Under the pieces are notes generated by a model. The model made no database searches, was not told where the DNA came from, and saw only the letters and a program-made list of their open reading frames with translations. DNA of 12,083 nt, taken from positions 1 to 12,083 of the forward strand of contig CABIXM010000038.1 in assembly GCA_902362725.1 (NCBI GenBank), given 5' to 3'. Below are positions 1 to 6,762 of this stretch, piece after piece (positions within the stretch are counted from its first letter, which is position 1; each line of letters begins with the position of its first letter). The position numbers and the translations under genes are program-made. This DNA is from Clostridiaceae bacterium (GTDB lineage: Bacteria > Bacillota > Clostridia > Lachnospirales > Lachnospiraceae).

Positions 1-918
1 GCTTGTCTTTTTGGGGAGCACCATACGAAGCATGGTATGAGCCTGTTCAATACCGCCTTTCTGCCCACTGCGCATAGGATCACAATAGTAAATGTTGGAG
101 CGCTGGAATCCGGTTATCCCTGTTTCCAATGAATCTGGATCTCCGAATTCAGAACCGCGATCGGTTAGGATATCTTACAGCGCCTTCCGTGTTGCGGTTC
201 ATCAGAAAAGCCAGGAATAGTTTTTCTCTGGTGAAGAAAAAAGTAAGCAATGTTTTAGCGGAGTCGTTGAAGGAGTGAACGGTATCCATTTCCACAAAGG
301 AATCCAGGTGTAGTTCTGAAAAATCAGAGTAAGTTTTGCCAATAAAAACTTTCCGGTCAGAAATCTGTGTTTTGTGTACCTTCCTTGGTTTGAATTTTAC
401 CTTGCGTTTTAAATCAATGTTTCTGGATGTAAAAAGGCCCATATCGAGATAGGTGTAGACTGTTCTGACCGACATGTCCAGTTCCGGATGGTTGGTGATG
501 ATCTGATAAGGAGACTGTCCCTGGGCAATCGTGCAATGGTTTATAAGCCTTGTGCAGCCATTGCAGACATAAGGGGCCTGTCCAGACGGTTACAGCGTTC
601 TTTTTCAAAATCAGGGCATGTTTGGTTGCAGGTGGGGCAGGAAGCATATTTCACGCCACAGAGAACAATTTTTCCACAGGCATTTTTCTTTTTGCAATGG
701 TACCGATGAATGCAGAAGTTATGGGCATTATAGAAGGTACCTTTATGCCACCAATCAGAAAGCCGACGGGATTTGACCTCTTTGGAGATGGTAGTTGTAT
801 CCTTGTATAAGAAACGGGCAATATCCTTAAAAGAGGAGCCTTTGGACAACTCATTTTGAATATAAATACGATCCTGCAGTGAGAGATGTTTTTGATTTCC
901 GGGAATATATTTACTCAT
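1..918 (-). pseudogene. IS30-family transposase, frameshifted and partial
   Basis: The start is ATG at 918 with a good upstream AAGGAG (minus strand). The product begins MSKYIPGNQKHL, followed by an HTH-like region (LSLQDRIYIQNELSKG, TTISKEV) and a Cys-rich segment. Frame is lost at the G-run 573-576 (minus-strand C-run after RLDRP). The next frame carries SPYQIITNHPELD, MSVRTVYTYLDMGLF and the first DDE aspartate (FVEMDTVHS). A second one-base loss near 175 moves the TDRGSEFGDPDS block (second aspartate) to a third frame. The third acidic residue lies in KGGIEQAH, at bases 20-50. The segment between the Cys-rich part and SPYQII looks shorter than in intact relatives as I remember them, suggesting an internal deletion as well. 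Two frameshifts make this a pseudogene. Confidence 0.85.
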
Positions 919-1046
919 AAAAACTCCTTCCACTGCTGTCAGGGTTAAGATAAAGGTAGCATGAATGTATGAAAGAGTAAATGTGAATTGTGCGAGAGAG
1001 AATTCCACTGGGGATTAAGAGGCTGGGATTTACAATTTCATTTTTC
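1..1046 (-). mobile_element. IS30-family insertion element, copy 1 (decayed, cut by window edge)
   Basis: This is a remnant of an IS30-family element whose transposase reads leftward; the transposase C-terminus and left end lie outside the window. The inner 152 bases match the second copy (from 5155) with three differences. The right end, from 943, matches 5307 onward through an upstream non-coding stretch of about 100 bases. The similarity ends at about 1046/5402, after a shared CAATTTCATTTTTC, and the flanks beyond differ, so I place the right boundary there. Just inside that boundary the two copies differ over about 15 bases (1018-1031), which makes the exact terminal inverted repeat uncertain. 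The transposase is not intact, so this copy is probably immobile by itself. Confidence 0.8.
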
Positions 1047-1072
1047 TGAAAAACTAGAGAGGTAATTGAAGC

Positions 1073-1101
1073 TTGTTGTTTTTACCATAAAGTGGTAAAA
1101 T
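1073..1101 (+). promoter_or_regulatory. Promoter with an operator-like dyad between -35 and -10
   Basis: TTGTTG (1073-1078), a 17-base spacer and TAAAAT (1096-1101) form a plausible sigma-A promoter reading right. A perfect 8-base inverted repeat, TTTTACCA (1080-1087), five bases, TGGTAAAA (1093-1100), fills the spacer and overlaps the -10. That placement suits a dimeric repressor that blocks RNA polymerase. The regulator is not identified, and no gene in the block is an obvious DNA-binding repressor. Confidence 0.55.
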
Positions 1102-1137
1102 AAGTATAAATTATTTAAGAATGTACTTTGATAATTG

Positions 1138-1173
1138 GCCCAGTAAAACAGAGAGTGTTTTATTGGGCTTTTT
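1138..1173 (+). terminator. Intrinsic terminator or attenuator in the leader of the MBL block
   Basis: A 13-bp stem (1138-1150 with 1156-1168, one G-U pair, loop GAGAG) is followed by TTTTT at 1169-1173. It lies only about 30 bases after the predicted transcription start (about 1108) and before any gene. It therefore either ends a roughly 65-nt RNA or attenuates transcription of the downstream genes. Confidence 0.75.
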
Positions 1174-1195
1174 GCTATTAGGGGGGATAGCAAAA
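1170..1195 (+). promoter_or_regulatory. Second leader hairpin sharing the terminator U-tract
   Basis: TTTTGCTAT (1170-1178) and ATAGCAAAA (1187-1195) are perfect 9-base arms around a loop containing six G. The left arm reuses the terminator's T-tract. The right arm ends directly before the AGGAAAGA ribosome site of the 41-codon ORF. Such an arrangement could affect termination or translation; this is a structural reading only. Confidence 0.5.
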
Positions 1196-1202
1196 GGAAA
1201 GA

Positions 1203-1328
1203 ATGATTAAGAGATTGTTACTGGATGTTGCAAAATATCCAGAAAAGCAAAGGATAGTGTTTATGCAGGCAATATCTGAGGTTATAGCTTATTATAAGGA
1301 TGAGATAAATTCCAGAAAATCTTTATGA
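1203..1328 (+). CDS. 41-aa small protein, unrecognised
   Basis: A short ORF begins with ATG at 1203, preceded by AAAAGGAAAGA, a good ribosome binding site with normal spacing. It encodes 41 residues, starting MIKRLLLDVAKYPEKQR and ending EINSRKSL, and stops 39 bases before the MBL gene. The sequence looks like one or two helices (a basic and hydrophobic start, a central FMQAISEVIAYY segment) with no signal peptide or Cys motif. I do not recognise a family. It sits just after the leader terminator and reads with the following genes, so it may be a leader peptide, a small partner of the MBL protein, or the remnant of a larger gene. The main support for it being real is the ribosome site and the position. 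Confidence 0.45.
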   Translation: MIKRLLLDVAKYPEKQRIVFMQAISEVIAYYKDEINSRKSL

Positions 1329-1367
1329 ATCAATGCAGGCATAACAATAAGAAAAGTGGAGATGCAT

Positions 1368-2507
1368 ATGATAAAAAGGTGTTTTATTCCGATAGGACAT
1401 GGGGCATTTTATGTAGAAAGTTTTTTGGGGGATGGTCAAAAAACGATTTATGTGGTATATGATTGCGGTTCTATGAAAAGTGTTGCTTATTTAGAGGAAT
1501 GGATACAAAAGATATTTAAACGGGAGGAAGAAATAGAAGCGGTAGTAATATCACATTTTGATAGAGATCATGTGAAAGGATTACCATATTTACTTCAATA
1601 TTGCAAGGTAAAAAAGTTGTATTTGCCAATGGTTACGGAGTCGGAGCGTAATATTTTAGAAATTGCGTTTGCAGTAAGAAGAGTTGGTGGTTTTACTAGA
1701 AGCTTGTTGCGTGCTCCAGACAAGGCTATTGAGAGGCTAAAGTTAAAAGAGGATCATAGGCCACAAATTATAGAAATACTCGAGAACGATAGTTTAGATG
1801 ATAATACAAATAAAAAGGATAAAAGACAATCTGGAAATAATTTGGCACAAGAGATTTTAGGAGAGGAAAGAAGCAAATGGAGTTCAGGAAAAGACAGGGT
1901 AACGTGGAATTATATACCGTTTAACTTTAAAAGGGAAGAACAGATACAAGAACTGTTGAAAAAATTGAAAGTAGTGCTTGGATATGTAGGCGACATAAAT
2001 GATTTAGAAAAAGAACTGGGGTATATTTGGAAAAGTGCGGATGAAATAACTAGAGAAAAAATAAAACTGGTATACAAATCAATGCCGGAGAAAGTAAACA
2101 CGAATTCAATGACGTTGTTTTCAGGTGAAAAGCGAGAAGGCAAACTGGTACAGATGGTATATGGAGAAGATGAAATGGATGCATATTATGCAAGCGTAAA
2201 TAGTGGCTGTTTGTATACTGGGGATTATGATGCATCCGGGAATGAAAAATGGGATAGGTTGAAAAACGCATATAAAAATTATTGGGACGAAGCGGGAGTC
2301 ATTCAGCTACCGCATCATGGATCTCAGAATAATTTCAATGCAAAGTTTATTAAAACAGGATGCCATTATATTGTTTCGGTAGGAGCAGATGGGAAAGGAA
2401 AACATCCGTCCAAAATAGTAAAGGATTGTTTTGGAAGATCTACAGAAGCTTTGCACATTATTACGGCAAGGGAAAACACAGAGGTTTGGACAGAGATAGA
2501 CAACTAA
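1368..2507 (+). CDS. ComEC/Rec2-like metallo-beta-lactamase-fold hydrolase
   Basis: The 379-residue protein has the metallo-beta-lactamase metal-binding signature SHFDRDH (H63, D65, D67, H68). It also shows the later blocks typical of ComEC-like stand-alone hydrolases: NSMTLF (about 246), TGDYD (284-288), PHHGS (315-319) and a final HPS (346-348). The region between about 90 and 245 is long and charged and looks like an insertion. There is no signal peptide, so the protein is probably cytosolic. Family knowledge suggests a metal-dependent hydrolase, perhaps a nuclease or phosphodiesterase; the substrate cannot be read from sequence. I chose ATG 1368 because GTGGAG lies six bases before it; GTG 1356 and ATG 1362 are in frame but badly placed for that site. 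Codon use is AT-rich, with many ATA and AGA, unlike the ArsC/NeuD genes further right, which fits horizontal transfer. It heads the three large genes between the two IS30 copies. Confidence 0.85.
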   Translation: MIKRCFIPIGHGAFYVESFLGDGQKTIYVVYDCGSMKSVAYLEEWIQKIFKREEEIEAVVISHFDRDHVKGLPYLLQYCKVKKLYLPMVTESERNILEIAFAVRRVGGFTRSLLRAPDKAIERLKLKEDHRPQIIEILENDSLDDNTNKKDKRQSGNNLAQEILGEERSKWSSGKDRVTWNYIPFNFKREEQIQELLKKLKVVLGYVGDINDLEKELGYIWKSADEITREKIKLVYKSMPEKVNTNSMTLFSGEKREGKLVQMVYGEDEMDAYYASVNSGCLYTGDYDASGNEKWDRLKNAYKNYWDEAGVIQLPHHGSQNNFNAKFIKTGCHYIVSVGADGKGKHPSKIVKDCFGRSTEALHIITARENTEVWTEIDN

Positions 2508-2522
2508 AATTTTACCTAAGAA

Positions 2523-2568
2523 AGACTATGAGAAAATAGCTGTCAATTAGATTCTTTTATAATAAGGG
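2523..2568 (+). repeat. Partial copy of the dispersed 67-bp intergenic repeat
   Basis: From AGACTATGAGAAAAT to TTATAATAAGGG this segment matches the 5' half of the tandem repeats at 11917 and 11984. It has a few substitutions and a three-base deletion near its 3' end. It lies 16 bases after the MBL stop codon. The TATAAT inside it (2558-2563) has no -35 at proper spacing, so I do not call it a promoter. Confidence 0.7.
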
Positions 2569-2607
2569 AGTATGAGGCTGTTGAACTAACAGCGTCATGA
2601 AAATGAA

Positions 2608-3444
2608 ATGTACAAAAAGAAAAATGAGGTAAAAATTAAAAAAAATAATTCATGGAGAACAATGATAATTGTTATTGGAATATACATTATATTAAGTATT
2701 ATAATACCTATTATATTTAAGTATTGTATATTTGAAAATCCAGAATTATCAAATTTGACAAATAGTGAATGGGCAGGATTTCTTGGCAGTTATGCTGGCG
2801 GAATTTTAGGTGGGTTAGGTACATTGATTGCAATGTGGTATACAGTGAAAACAAGTTTGAATATCCAAAAGGAAAACAATGATGCTATGAATATACAATT
2901 GCAATCAGATATTCAACGAAGGGATAAAGAGTCTAGGGAAAAGTTTGCAAATGAGATAGCAAATCATTTAGGTGTATATATTACTGATATATCAAAATAT
3001 TATTATGCAAATATTGAATTAGAAAAGCTAGAGGAAAGAAAAGAGCATGTGGCAGAACGATTGAGCGAACAAGAAGAGGAGGAGCATACGTTTGATATTC
3101 ATTTCGAAATACTGCAAAGCTATGTTCCTATGACAAGTAAGAATAGAGTAATACCTGAAAAAAATAGAACAGAAAGAGCGTATGTTGATATTTTGCATGA
3201 AGAAAGAAGAATAAAAGAAATGGCCATTAGAGTAAAAGCTAATGAAGAATATTTTATTATGCAGACATTATTGAAAAATATACCGACAGCGGATAATTTG
3301 TGTGCAGAATTGAACGAGATGCAAAATAGGGTGCGTGATGAAAATGTAGAATTGACTGAAAAGTGGGTTGAGAAAGAAAAAGATTTATTGATGTGGAATT
3401 ATTCGGAATTTCGAAAAACATACATAGATAAATCCGAAGAATAG
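2608..3444 (+). CDS. Two-transmembrane protein with a long charged cytoplasmic coil, unrecognised
   Basis: The 278-residue protein starts with a Lys-rich segment, then a hydrophobic helix (about 19-42, rich in I and V). A second, glycine-rich hydrophobic helix follows (about 55-80, GSYAGGILGGLGT, with GxxxG-type spacing). The remaining 200 residues are charged, with heptad-like stretches suggesting coiled coil. Positive charge before the first helix suggests that both ends lie in the cytoplasm. I do not recognise a named family, although this helix-loop-helix membrane anchor recurs in small proteins of defence loci. No clear ribosome site precedes ATG 2608; ATG 2662 has GGAG four bases upstream but would remove the basic N-terminus. 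A small hairpin (GCTGTT 2577-2582, AACAGC 2588-2593) lies just ahead. It reads with its neighbours and may be an anchor or membrane effector for them; this is inference. Confidence 0.75.
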   Translation: MYKKKNEVKIKKNNSWRTMIIVIGIYIILSIIIPIIFKYCIFENPELSNLTNSEWAGFLGSYAGGILGGLGTLIAMWYTVKTSLNIQKENNDAMNIQLQSDIQRRDKESREKFANEIANHLGVYITDISKYYYANIELEKLEERKEHVAERLSEQEEEEHTFDIHFEILQSYVPMTSKNRVIPEKNRTERAYVDILHEERRIKEMAIRVKANEEYFIMQTLLKNIPTADNLCAELNEMQNRVRDENVELTEKWVEKEKDLLMWNYSEFRKTYIDKSEE

Positions 3445-3507
3445 GAAGTATGATTGAGAGATAGACAGTAGTGAATGTTCGACAATTGAGGAGTGGAGAA
3501 TACAGAT

Positions 3508-4623
3508 ATGAAGAACAGGCGAAAGTTTTCTATTTTTATAAGTTCTACTTATGAAGACCTTAAGGAAGAAAGACAGGCATTGGTAGGTGTAGCATTAGAG
3601 AATAATTTTATTCCAGTAGGAATGGAGCAATTTCACGCTGCCCCCACAAGTCAATGGAATGTTATAACAAAAATGATTGATGAGTGTGATTTTTATCTCC
3701 TTGTTATTGGGGCTAGGTATGGTTCAATTGATGAAGAAACTGGTATAAGTTATACTGAAAAGGAATATAATTACGCAAAAAACAAGGGATTACCAGTGCT
3801 TGTATTGATTAAGCAATCTTCAGCTATTAGTGAAAATGAGAAGGATACTGGAAATGATAAATACGAAAAAATGAAAAGACTGGATGAGTTTAGAGAAAGA
3901 GTCAAAAATGATAAGAATACTGTTGACTTTTTCACAGATTTAAATAGTCTAAAGTATGTGGCGTCGCCGACGTTTAGAAATGCCGCCAATTATGTCGATG
4001 ATAATGTTGGGTGGGTTCGATATCGAGATATAGTAGATATAATTAACGAGGAGGCAGAAGGACGTAATAAGGCAAATGTTGAACTTGGAGAGCATCAGCA
4101 AAAAATGTTAGAAGATATGAAAGCAATATTTTCTCAATTTTGCAGTAGACTTGCAGATTTAGAGAATAATCGGTTGACTTGGAAAGAAATGCCTACAGCA
4201 ACGAGTGAAGATATTCCCAAATTGTTTCGAGTTGAAGAGGATGCGTTAAATGTTGGCGAGCTAAAGGAAAATAAATTAAGTATAGCTCAAGATGATATTG
4301 TTCCTATAGACTCAGCTTTTCTATTAGTGTATGCTGCCGATGGAAATGGTCAAATTATAAAGATACGGACACTTAGTTCACCAACTCAGATTTTTACATC
4401 AGGTAACCAGTTTATGGCTGATAATTCAAAAAGAGAATCAGCGAGATGGGAAGAGGCTTTAGATAGACTTATAGAATGGGGATGGGTTAAAGCTGTAGGA
4501 TATAAAGGCGAAATATTTGAATTGACTGGAACTGGTTACAGAAAAGCAGATTGGTTAAAGGATAATTTAAGAATTGATACGTCTAAAGCTCCAATCGAGG
4601 AGTTAAAAGAGTTTGAAACTTGA
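3508..4623 (+). CDS. DUF4062 domain protein with C-terminal winged-helix-like region
   Basis: The first ~110 residues match DUF4062: FSIFISSTYEDLKEER at the start, then PVGMEQFHA, a CDFYLLVIGARYGS block and SYTEKEYNYA. The domain has a TIR- or nucleoside-hydrolase-like alpha/beta fold and in other proteins is fused to STAND NTPases or found in antiphage loci. Here there is no P-loop or NTPase part. The middle (about 185-245) is helical and charged. The last ~110 residues (LLVYAADGNG, ARWEEALDRLIEWGWVKAVG, FELTGTGYRKAD) look like a winged-helix or sensor module. I start at ATG 3508, with GTGGAG nine bases upstream; GTG 3493 is in frame but has no properly spaced site. The gene follows the membrane protein by 63 bases and is last in the block. 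The proposed role is as a nucleotide-acting effector or sensor in defence, inferred from family and context. Confidence 0.8.
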   Translation: MKNRRKFSIFISSTYEDLKEERQALVGVALENNFIPVGMEQFHAAPTSQWNVITKMIDECDFYLLVIGARYGSIDEETGISYTEKEYNYAKNKGLPVLVLIKQSSAISENEKDTGNDKYEKMKRLDEFRERVKNDKNTVDFFTDLNSLKYVASPTFRNAANYVDDNVGWVRYRDIVDIINEEAEGRNKANVELGEHQQKMLEDMKAIFSQFCSRLADLENNRLTWKEMPTATSEDIPKLFRVEEDALNVGELKENKLSIAQDDIVPIDSAFLLVYAADGNGQIIKIRTLSSPTQIFTSGNQFMADNSKRESARWEEALDRLIEWGWVKAVGYKGEIFELTGTGYRKADWLKDNLRIDTSKAPIEELKEFET

Positions 4624-4883
4624 TATAATAGAATAAAAACAAGAAATATGATAGAAAGACGGCGTATGTAGAAAAGAGTTATCGGAAACGGAAAAGCCAG
4701 CGGCTGACTTGAAATCCGAAATTCCAGTGCAGCAGTAAATTTCATCCCATATTTAAAATTCTGATTTTTAAAGCCACTTATAGTGATAAAACAAAGGATT
4801 TCTGCTATAATGAAGCTGTCTTTTCAAAAAATACTCAGTTTCAGGGCATGAAAAAGAGACCGCTGGAGTTCAGTGTGCGTGAC
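4624..4883. other. 260-base gap between the DUF4062 gene and IS copy 2
   Basis: There is no convincing gene and no intrinsic terminator for the upstream block. One frame (about 4652-4709) reads KTAYVEKSYRKRKSQRLT then stop, which may be a scrap of a lost gene. The notable content is the outward promoter listed separately at 4783-4811. Confidence 0.4.
4783..4811 (+). promoter_or_regulatory. Extended -10 promoter pointing into the IS remnant
   Basis: GTGATA (4783-4788), 17 bases, then TATAAT (4806-4811) preceded by TGC, so the extended -10 reads TGCTATAAT. About 40 bases on, an ATG at 4848 opens a 12-codon frame (MKKRPLEFSVRD) that ends with TAA at 4884-4886, where the IS seems to begin. It is probably the start of a gene displaced by the insertion. 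Confidence 0.5.
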
Positions 4884-5403
4884 TAAATTCCACCGGACGC
4901 ATGGGAAATGTGTGAAAAATCTAGTTCTACCCTGACAGCAGATTTTTTGATGGATTATCGGTTGAAGCGGATCAGCTTAGGTGTCAGATGAACCTCGTCG
5001 GGGTCAATCTCCCTAAGCTGAAATGCTTTTAAGACCTCTTCATCGAATGTTTCTTTTGTAACGGAATACGGGGGTGTCCATTCAGGCTTTCTCTGGGAGT
5101 GGAATTGATGTGACTGGCAATGAGATTTACATCCCATTGAGTCAGAAATTCAAAGCTTGTCTTTTTGGGGAGTACCATACGAAGCATGGTATGAGCCTGT
5201 TCAATACCGCCTTTTTGCCCACTACGCATAGGATCACAATAGTAAATGTTGGAGCGCTGGAATCCGGTTATCCCTGTTTCCAATGAATCTGGATCTCCGA
5301 ATTCAGGGTTAAGATAAAGGTAGCATGAATGTGTGAAAGAGTAAATGTGAATTGTGCGAGAGAGAATTCCACTGGGGAGTGGAATTCACAATTTCATTTT
5401 TCA
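4884..5403 (-). mobile_element. IS30-family element, copy 2, internally deleted
   Basis: This element lies in the same orientation as copy 1. It keeps the transposase C-terminal part, then jumps directly to the upstream non-coding end. Aligned with copy 1, bases 153-942 (790 bp) are missing, with the junction at a shared TCAG (149-152 and 939-942 in copy 1; 5303-5306 here). GTGGAATT-type sequence occurs inverted at both ends (4884-4893 and 5379-5388) and may be the terminal repeat. At the right end GAATTCCACT (5364-5373) and AGTGGAATTC (5378-5387) form a perfect hairpin around GGGG that copy 1 lacks. The boundaries are approximate. It cannot encode a transposase. Confidence 0.75.
4955..5306 (-). 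pseudogene. IS30-family transposase, C-terminal fragment
   Basis: The minus strand encodes the last third of the same transposase: DPDSLETGITGFQRSN, CDPMRSGQKGGIEQAH (with the third catalytic acidic residue), SFEFLTQWDVNLIASHINS, and the tail DPDEVHLTPKLIRFNR before a stop at 4955-4957. The frame changes at the G-run 5070-5074 (after ESLNGH, before PYSVTKETFDEE), a second lesion besides the 5' deletion. No start codon or HTH domain remains. It shows what the missing C-terminus of copy 1 would look like. Confidence 0.8.
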
Positions 5404-5429
5404 GACTTCCGAATGCAACTCTACTTCTA

Positions 5430-5458
5430 TTGACATATTTTTAATGGTAAGATAGACT
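5430..5458 (+). promoter_or_regulatory. Promoter for the ImmA/IrrE gene pair
   Basis: A perfect TTGACA (5430-5435) with a 17-base spacer and TAGACT (5453-5458), just outside the IS right end. The leader to the ATG at 5533 is about 65 bases. Confidence 0.6.
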
Positions 5459-5494
5459 AAAAAGCAGGTATATTTGAAAGATAAGATGAATATA

Positions 5495-5517
5495 TTTACA
5501 GTATAGCTTATTGTAAA
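5495..5517. promoter_or_regulatory. Operator-like dyad before the ImmA/IrrE gene
   Basis: TTTACAGTA (5495-5503), five bases, TATTGTAAA (5509-5517): nine-base arms with one mismatch (G-U as RNA). It lies between the promoter and the AGAGGG ribosome site and could be a repressor site or a leader hairpin. No regulator gene is adjacent. Confidence 0.4.
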
Positions 5518-5532
5518 ACAAGAGGGATAAGT

Positions 5533-6066
5533 ATGAACAAGATTGAAATTGAGAAAAAGGCAAGTGACACACTTGCGAATATTTCCTATGATGATACAAA
5601 TGAGGCAGTAGATGTAGTCGAGGTTGCCAAAAAACTTGGATTTGCAGTAGGGAGCGCTGGTTTGGATGAAGGTATGGATGGATTTATTATTATCCAGGAG
5701 GGACAAAAGGAGATCCTGGGGATAAAGACAGATAAGCTGATTGGTGTAAATGCGGCGAATGATTTAACCTGGAAGAGGTTTACAGTTGCCCATGAAATCG
5801 GCCACTATATGCTTCATTATAACCGGGAACAGGATCATGGAATGTATGCACACAGAGAACATGCAAAGGGAAAAGATGAAACGGAAAATGAGGCGGACTA
5901 TTTTGCGGCCAATCTGTTGATGCCGAGGGATAAGTTCAAGACAAAATACGATGAATTGAAAGGGAAGGGATTGTCTGAGGAGGAATTGATAGTTCTCCTG
6001 GCAGATAAATTTATCGTTACGCAGCCTATGGTAAAGCGGCGTTTTGAGGAGCTTGATATTGCATAA
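5533..6066 (+). CDS. ImmA/IrrE-family metallopeptidase (DUF955)
   Basis: The 177-residue protein has the family's zinc site: HEIGH at 87-91 within FTVAHEIGHYMLHY, and ETENEADYFAANLLMP at 117-131, where E120 is the likely third ligand. The short C-terminal helices (EEELIVLLADKFIVTQPMVKRRFEEL) resemble the usual helical tail that follows the peptidase core. There is no N-terminal HTH, so it is a stand-alone peptidase like ImmA, which cleaves a phage or ICE-type repressor. No Xre-type repressor is next to it, so the substrate is unknown. ATG 5533 follows AGAGGGATAAGT. Its end overlaps the start of the next gene, and both share the upstream promoter. It lies directly beside IS copy 2. Confidence 0.88.
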   Translation: MNKIEIEKKASDTLANISYDDTNEAVDVVEVAKKLGFAVGSAGLDEGMDGFIIIQEGQKEILGIKTDKLIGVNAANDLTWKRFTVAHEIGHYMLHYNREQDHGMYAHREHAKGKDETENEADYFAANLLMPRDKFKTKYDELKGKGLSEEELIVLLADKFIVTQPMVKRRFEELDIA

Positions 6067-6607
6067 CAGAAAAGTAAGTTATCGAAAAAATATTTCTCAA
6101 ATATTAAATTCCGTAAATTTTATTCAGGAAGTTAATAATGATCAGGAAATGGGTCGTGAGTATATAGATGAATATACGACGAAACAGCAAAGATTACGGG
6201 ATGAAAAAATAACAGAATTATTGACACATTATGTGGAAGCATATCAGTTCAAAATCAAAAGTAATAAATGGTACAAAGGAATTTTACTGGGAATCTGTAT
6301 ATTGATTTTGCTTACATTTTGCATCGTTTTTGTTATACTGATGTTTAGAATATGTATTACAAAAAATGAAATGTCTGCAGGGAATGTTGCCAAGCTTATC
6401 TCGGTATGTGTGACGTTTTTGACGTTGATTGTAGGTATCATGACAATCATAACAAAGTATGTATTCCCGGAAAATGAAGAGGAATATATAACAAGGATTG
6501 TTGAAATTATTCAAAACAATGATCTGGAACATAAGAAAGAAAACATCAGGGTTAAATCAATGGTTCAATCAGAGGAAGTTTTAAAAGATATTCAGACGAA
6601 GAGTTAA
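6059..6607 (+). CDS. Two-transmembrane protein coupled to the ImmA/IrrE peptidase
   Basis: This is a 182-residue protein if it starts at TTG 6059. AGGAG (6047-6051, inside the peptidase gene) sits seven bases upstream, and the start overlaps the peptidase stop TAA 6064-6066, a pattern of translational coupling. TTG 6044 and 6053 are in frame but lie on or too near the ribosome site. A charged N-terminal domain of about 75 residues precedes two hydrophobic helices (GILLGICILILLTFCIVFV and VAKLISVCVTFLTLIVGIM). After them comes a charged tail of about 50 residues (FPENEEEYITRIVEIIQNND). I do not recognise the family. Coupling implies a fixed ratio with the peptidase: it could be the peptidase substrate, its membrane anchor, or an effector it controls. 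The pair is closed by the terminator at 6654. Confidence 0.75.
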   Translation: MHNRKVSYRKNISQILNSVNFIQEVNNDQEMGREYIDEYTTKQQRLRDEKITELLTHYVEAYQFKIKSNKWYKGILLGICILILLTFCIVFVILMFRICITKNEMSAGNVAKLISVCVTFLTLIVGIMTIITKYVFPENEEEYITRIVEIIQNNDLEHKKENIRVKSMVQSEEVLKDIQTKS

Positions 6608-6653
6608 AAGGATATTTAGCGTGTAGTTAATAGGGTGAATCTGATGGGAGCGG

Positions 6654-6687
6654 GCCACAGCGGAAGCGAATTCTGCTGTGGCTTTTT
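6654..6687 (+). terminator. Intrinsic terminator after the ImmA/IrrE pair
   Basis: GCCACAGC (6654-6661) and GCTGTGGC (6675-6682) form a perfect 8-bp stem with a 13-base loop, followed by TTTTT (6683-6687). Confidence 0.85.
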
Positions 6688-6762
6688 GGTATATAGTGCA
6701 AAGTTATGATAGAGGCAAGATTCTTTCTCAAGGAAACAAGAAAATTAAAAGGTCAAAATAGT

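Noticed and set aside
488..810. Plus-strand frames inside IS copy 1
   Set aside because: They are antisense to recognisable transposase sequence and have no family resemblance.
2536..2563. Promoter for the two-TM protein gene using TATAAT at 2558
   Set aside because: There is no -35 with 16-18 base spacing, and the TATAAT is part of the dispersed repeat, where the other copies read TATGATAAT.
4536..4745. Minus-strand 69-aa frame over the DUF4062 3' end
   Set aside because: It is antisense to the DUF4062 gene, with no ribosome site and no recognisable domain.
5401..5706. 101-aa minus-strand frame across the ImmA/IrrE start
   Set aside because: It overlaps the clear peptidase gene and its promoter on the other strand, lacks a ribosome site and is rich in residues typical of antisense frames.
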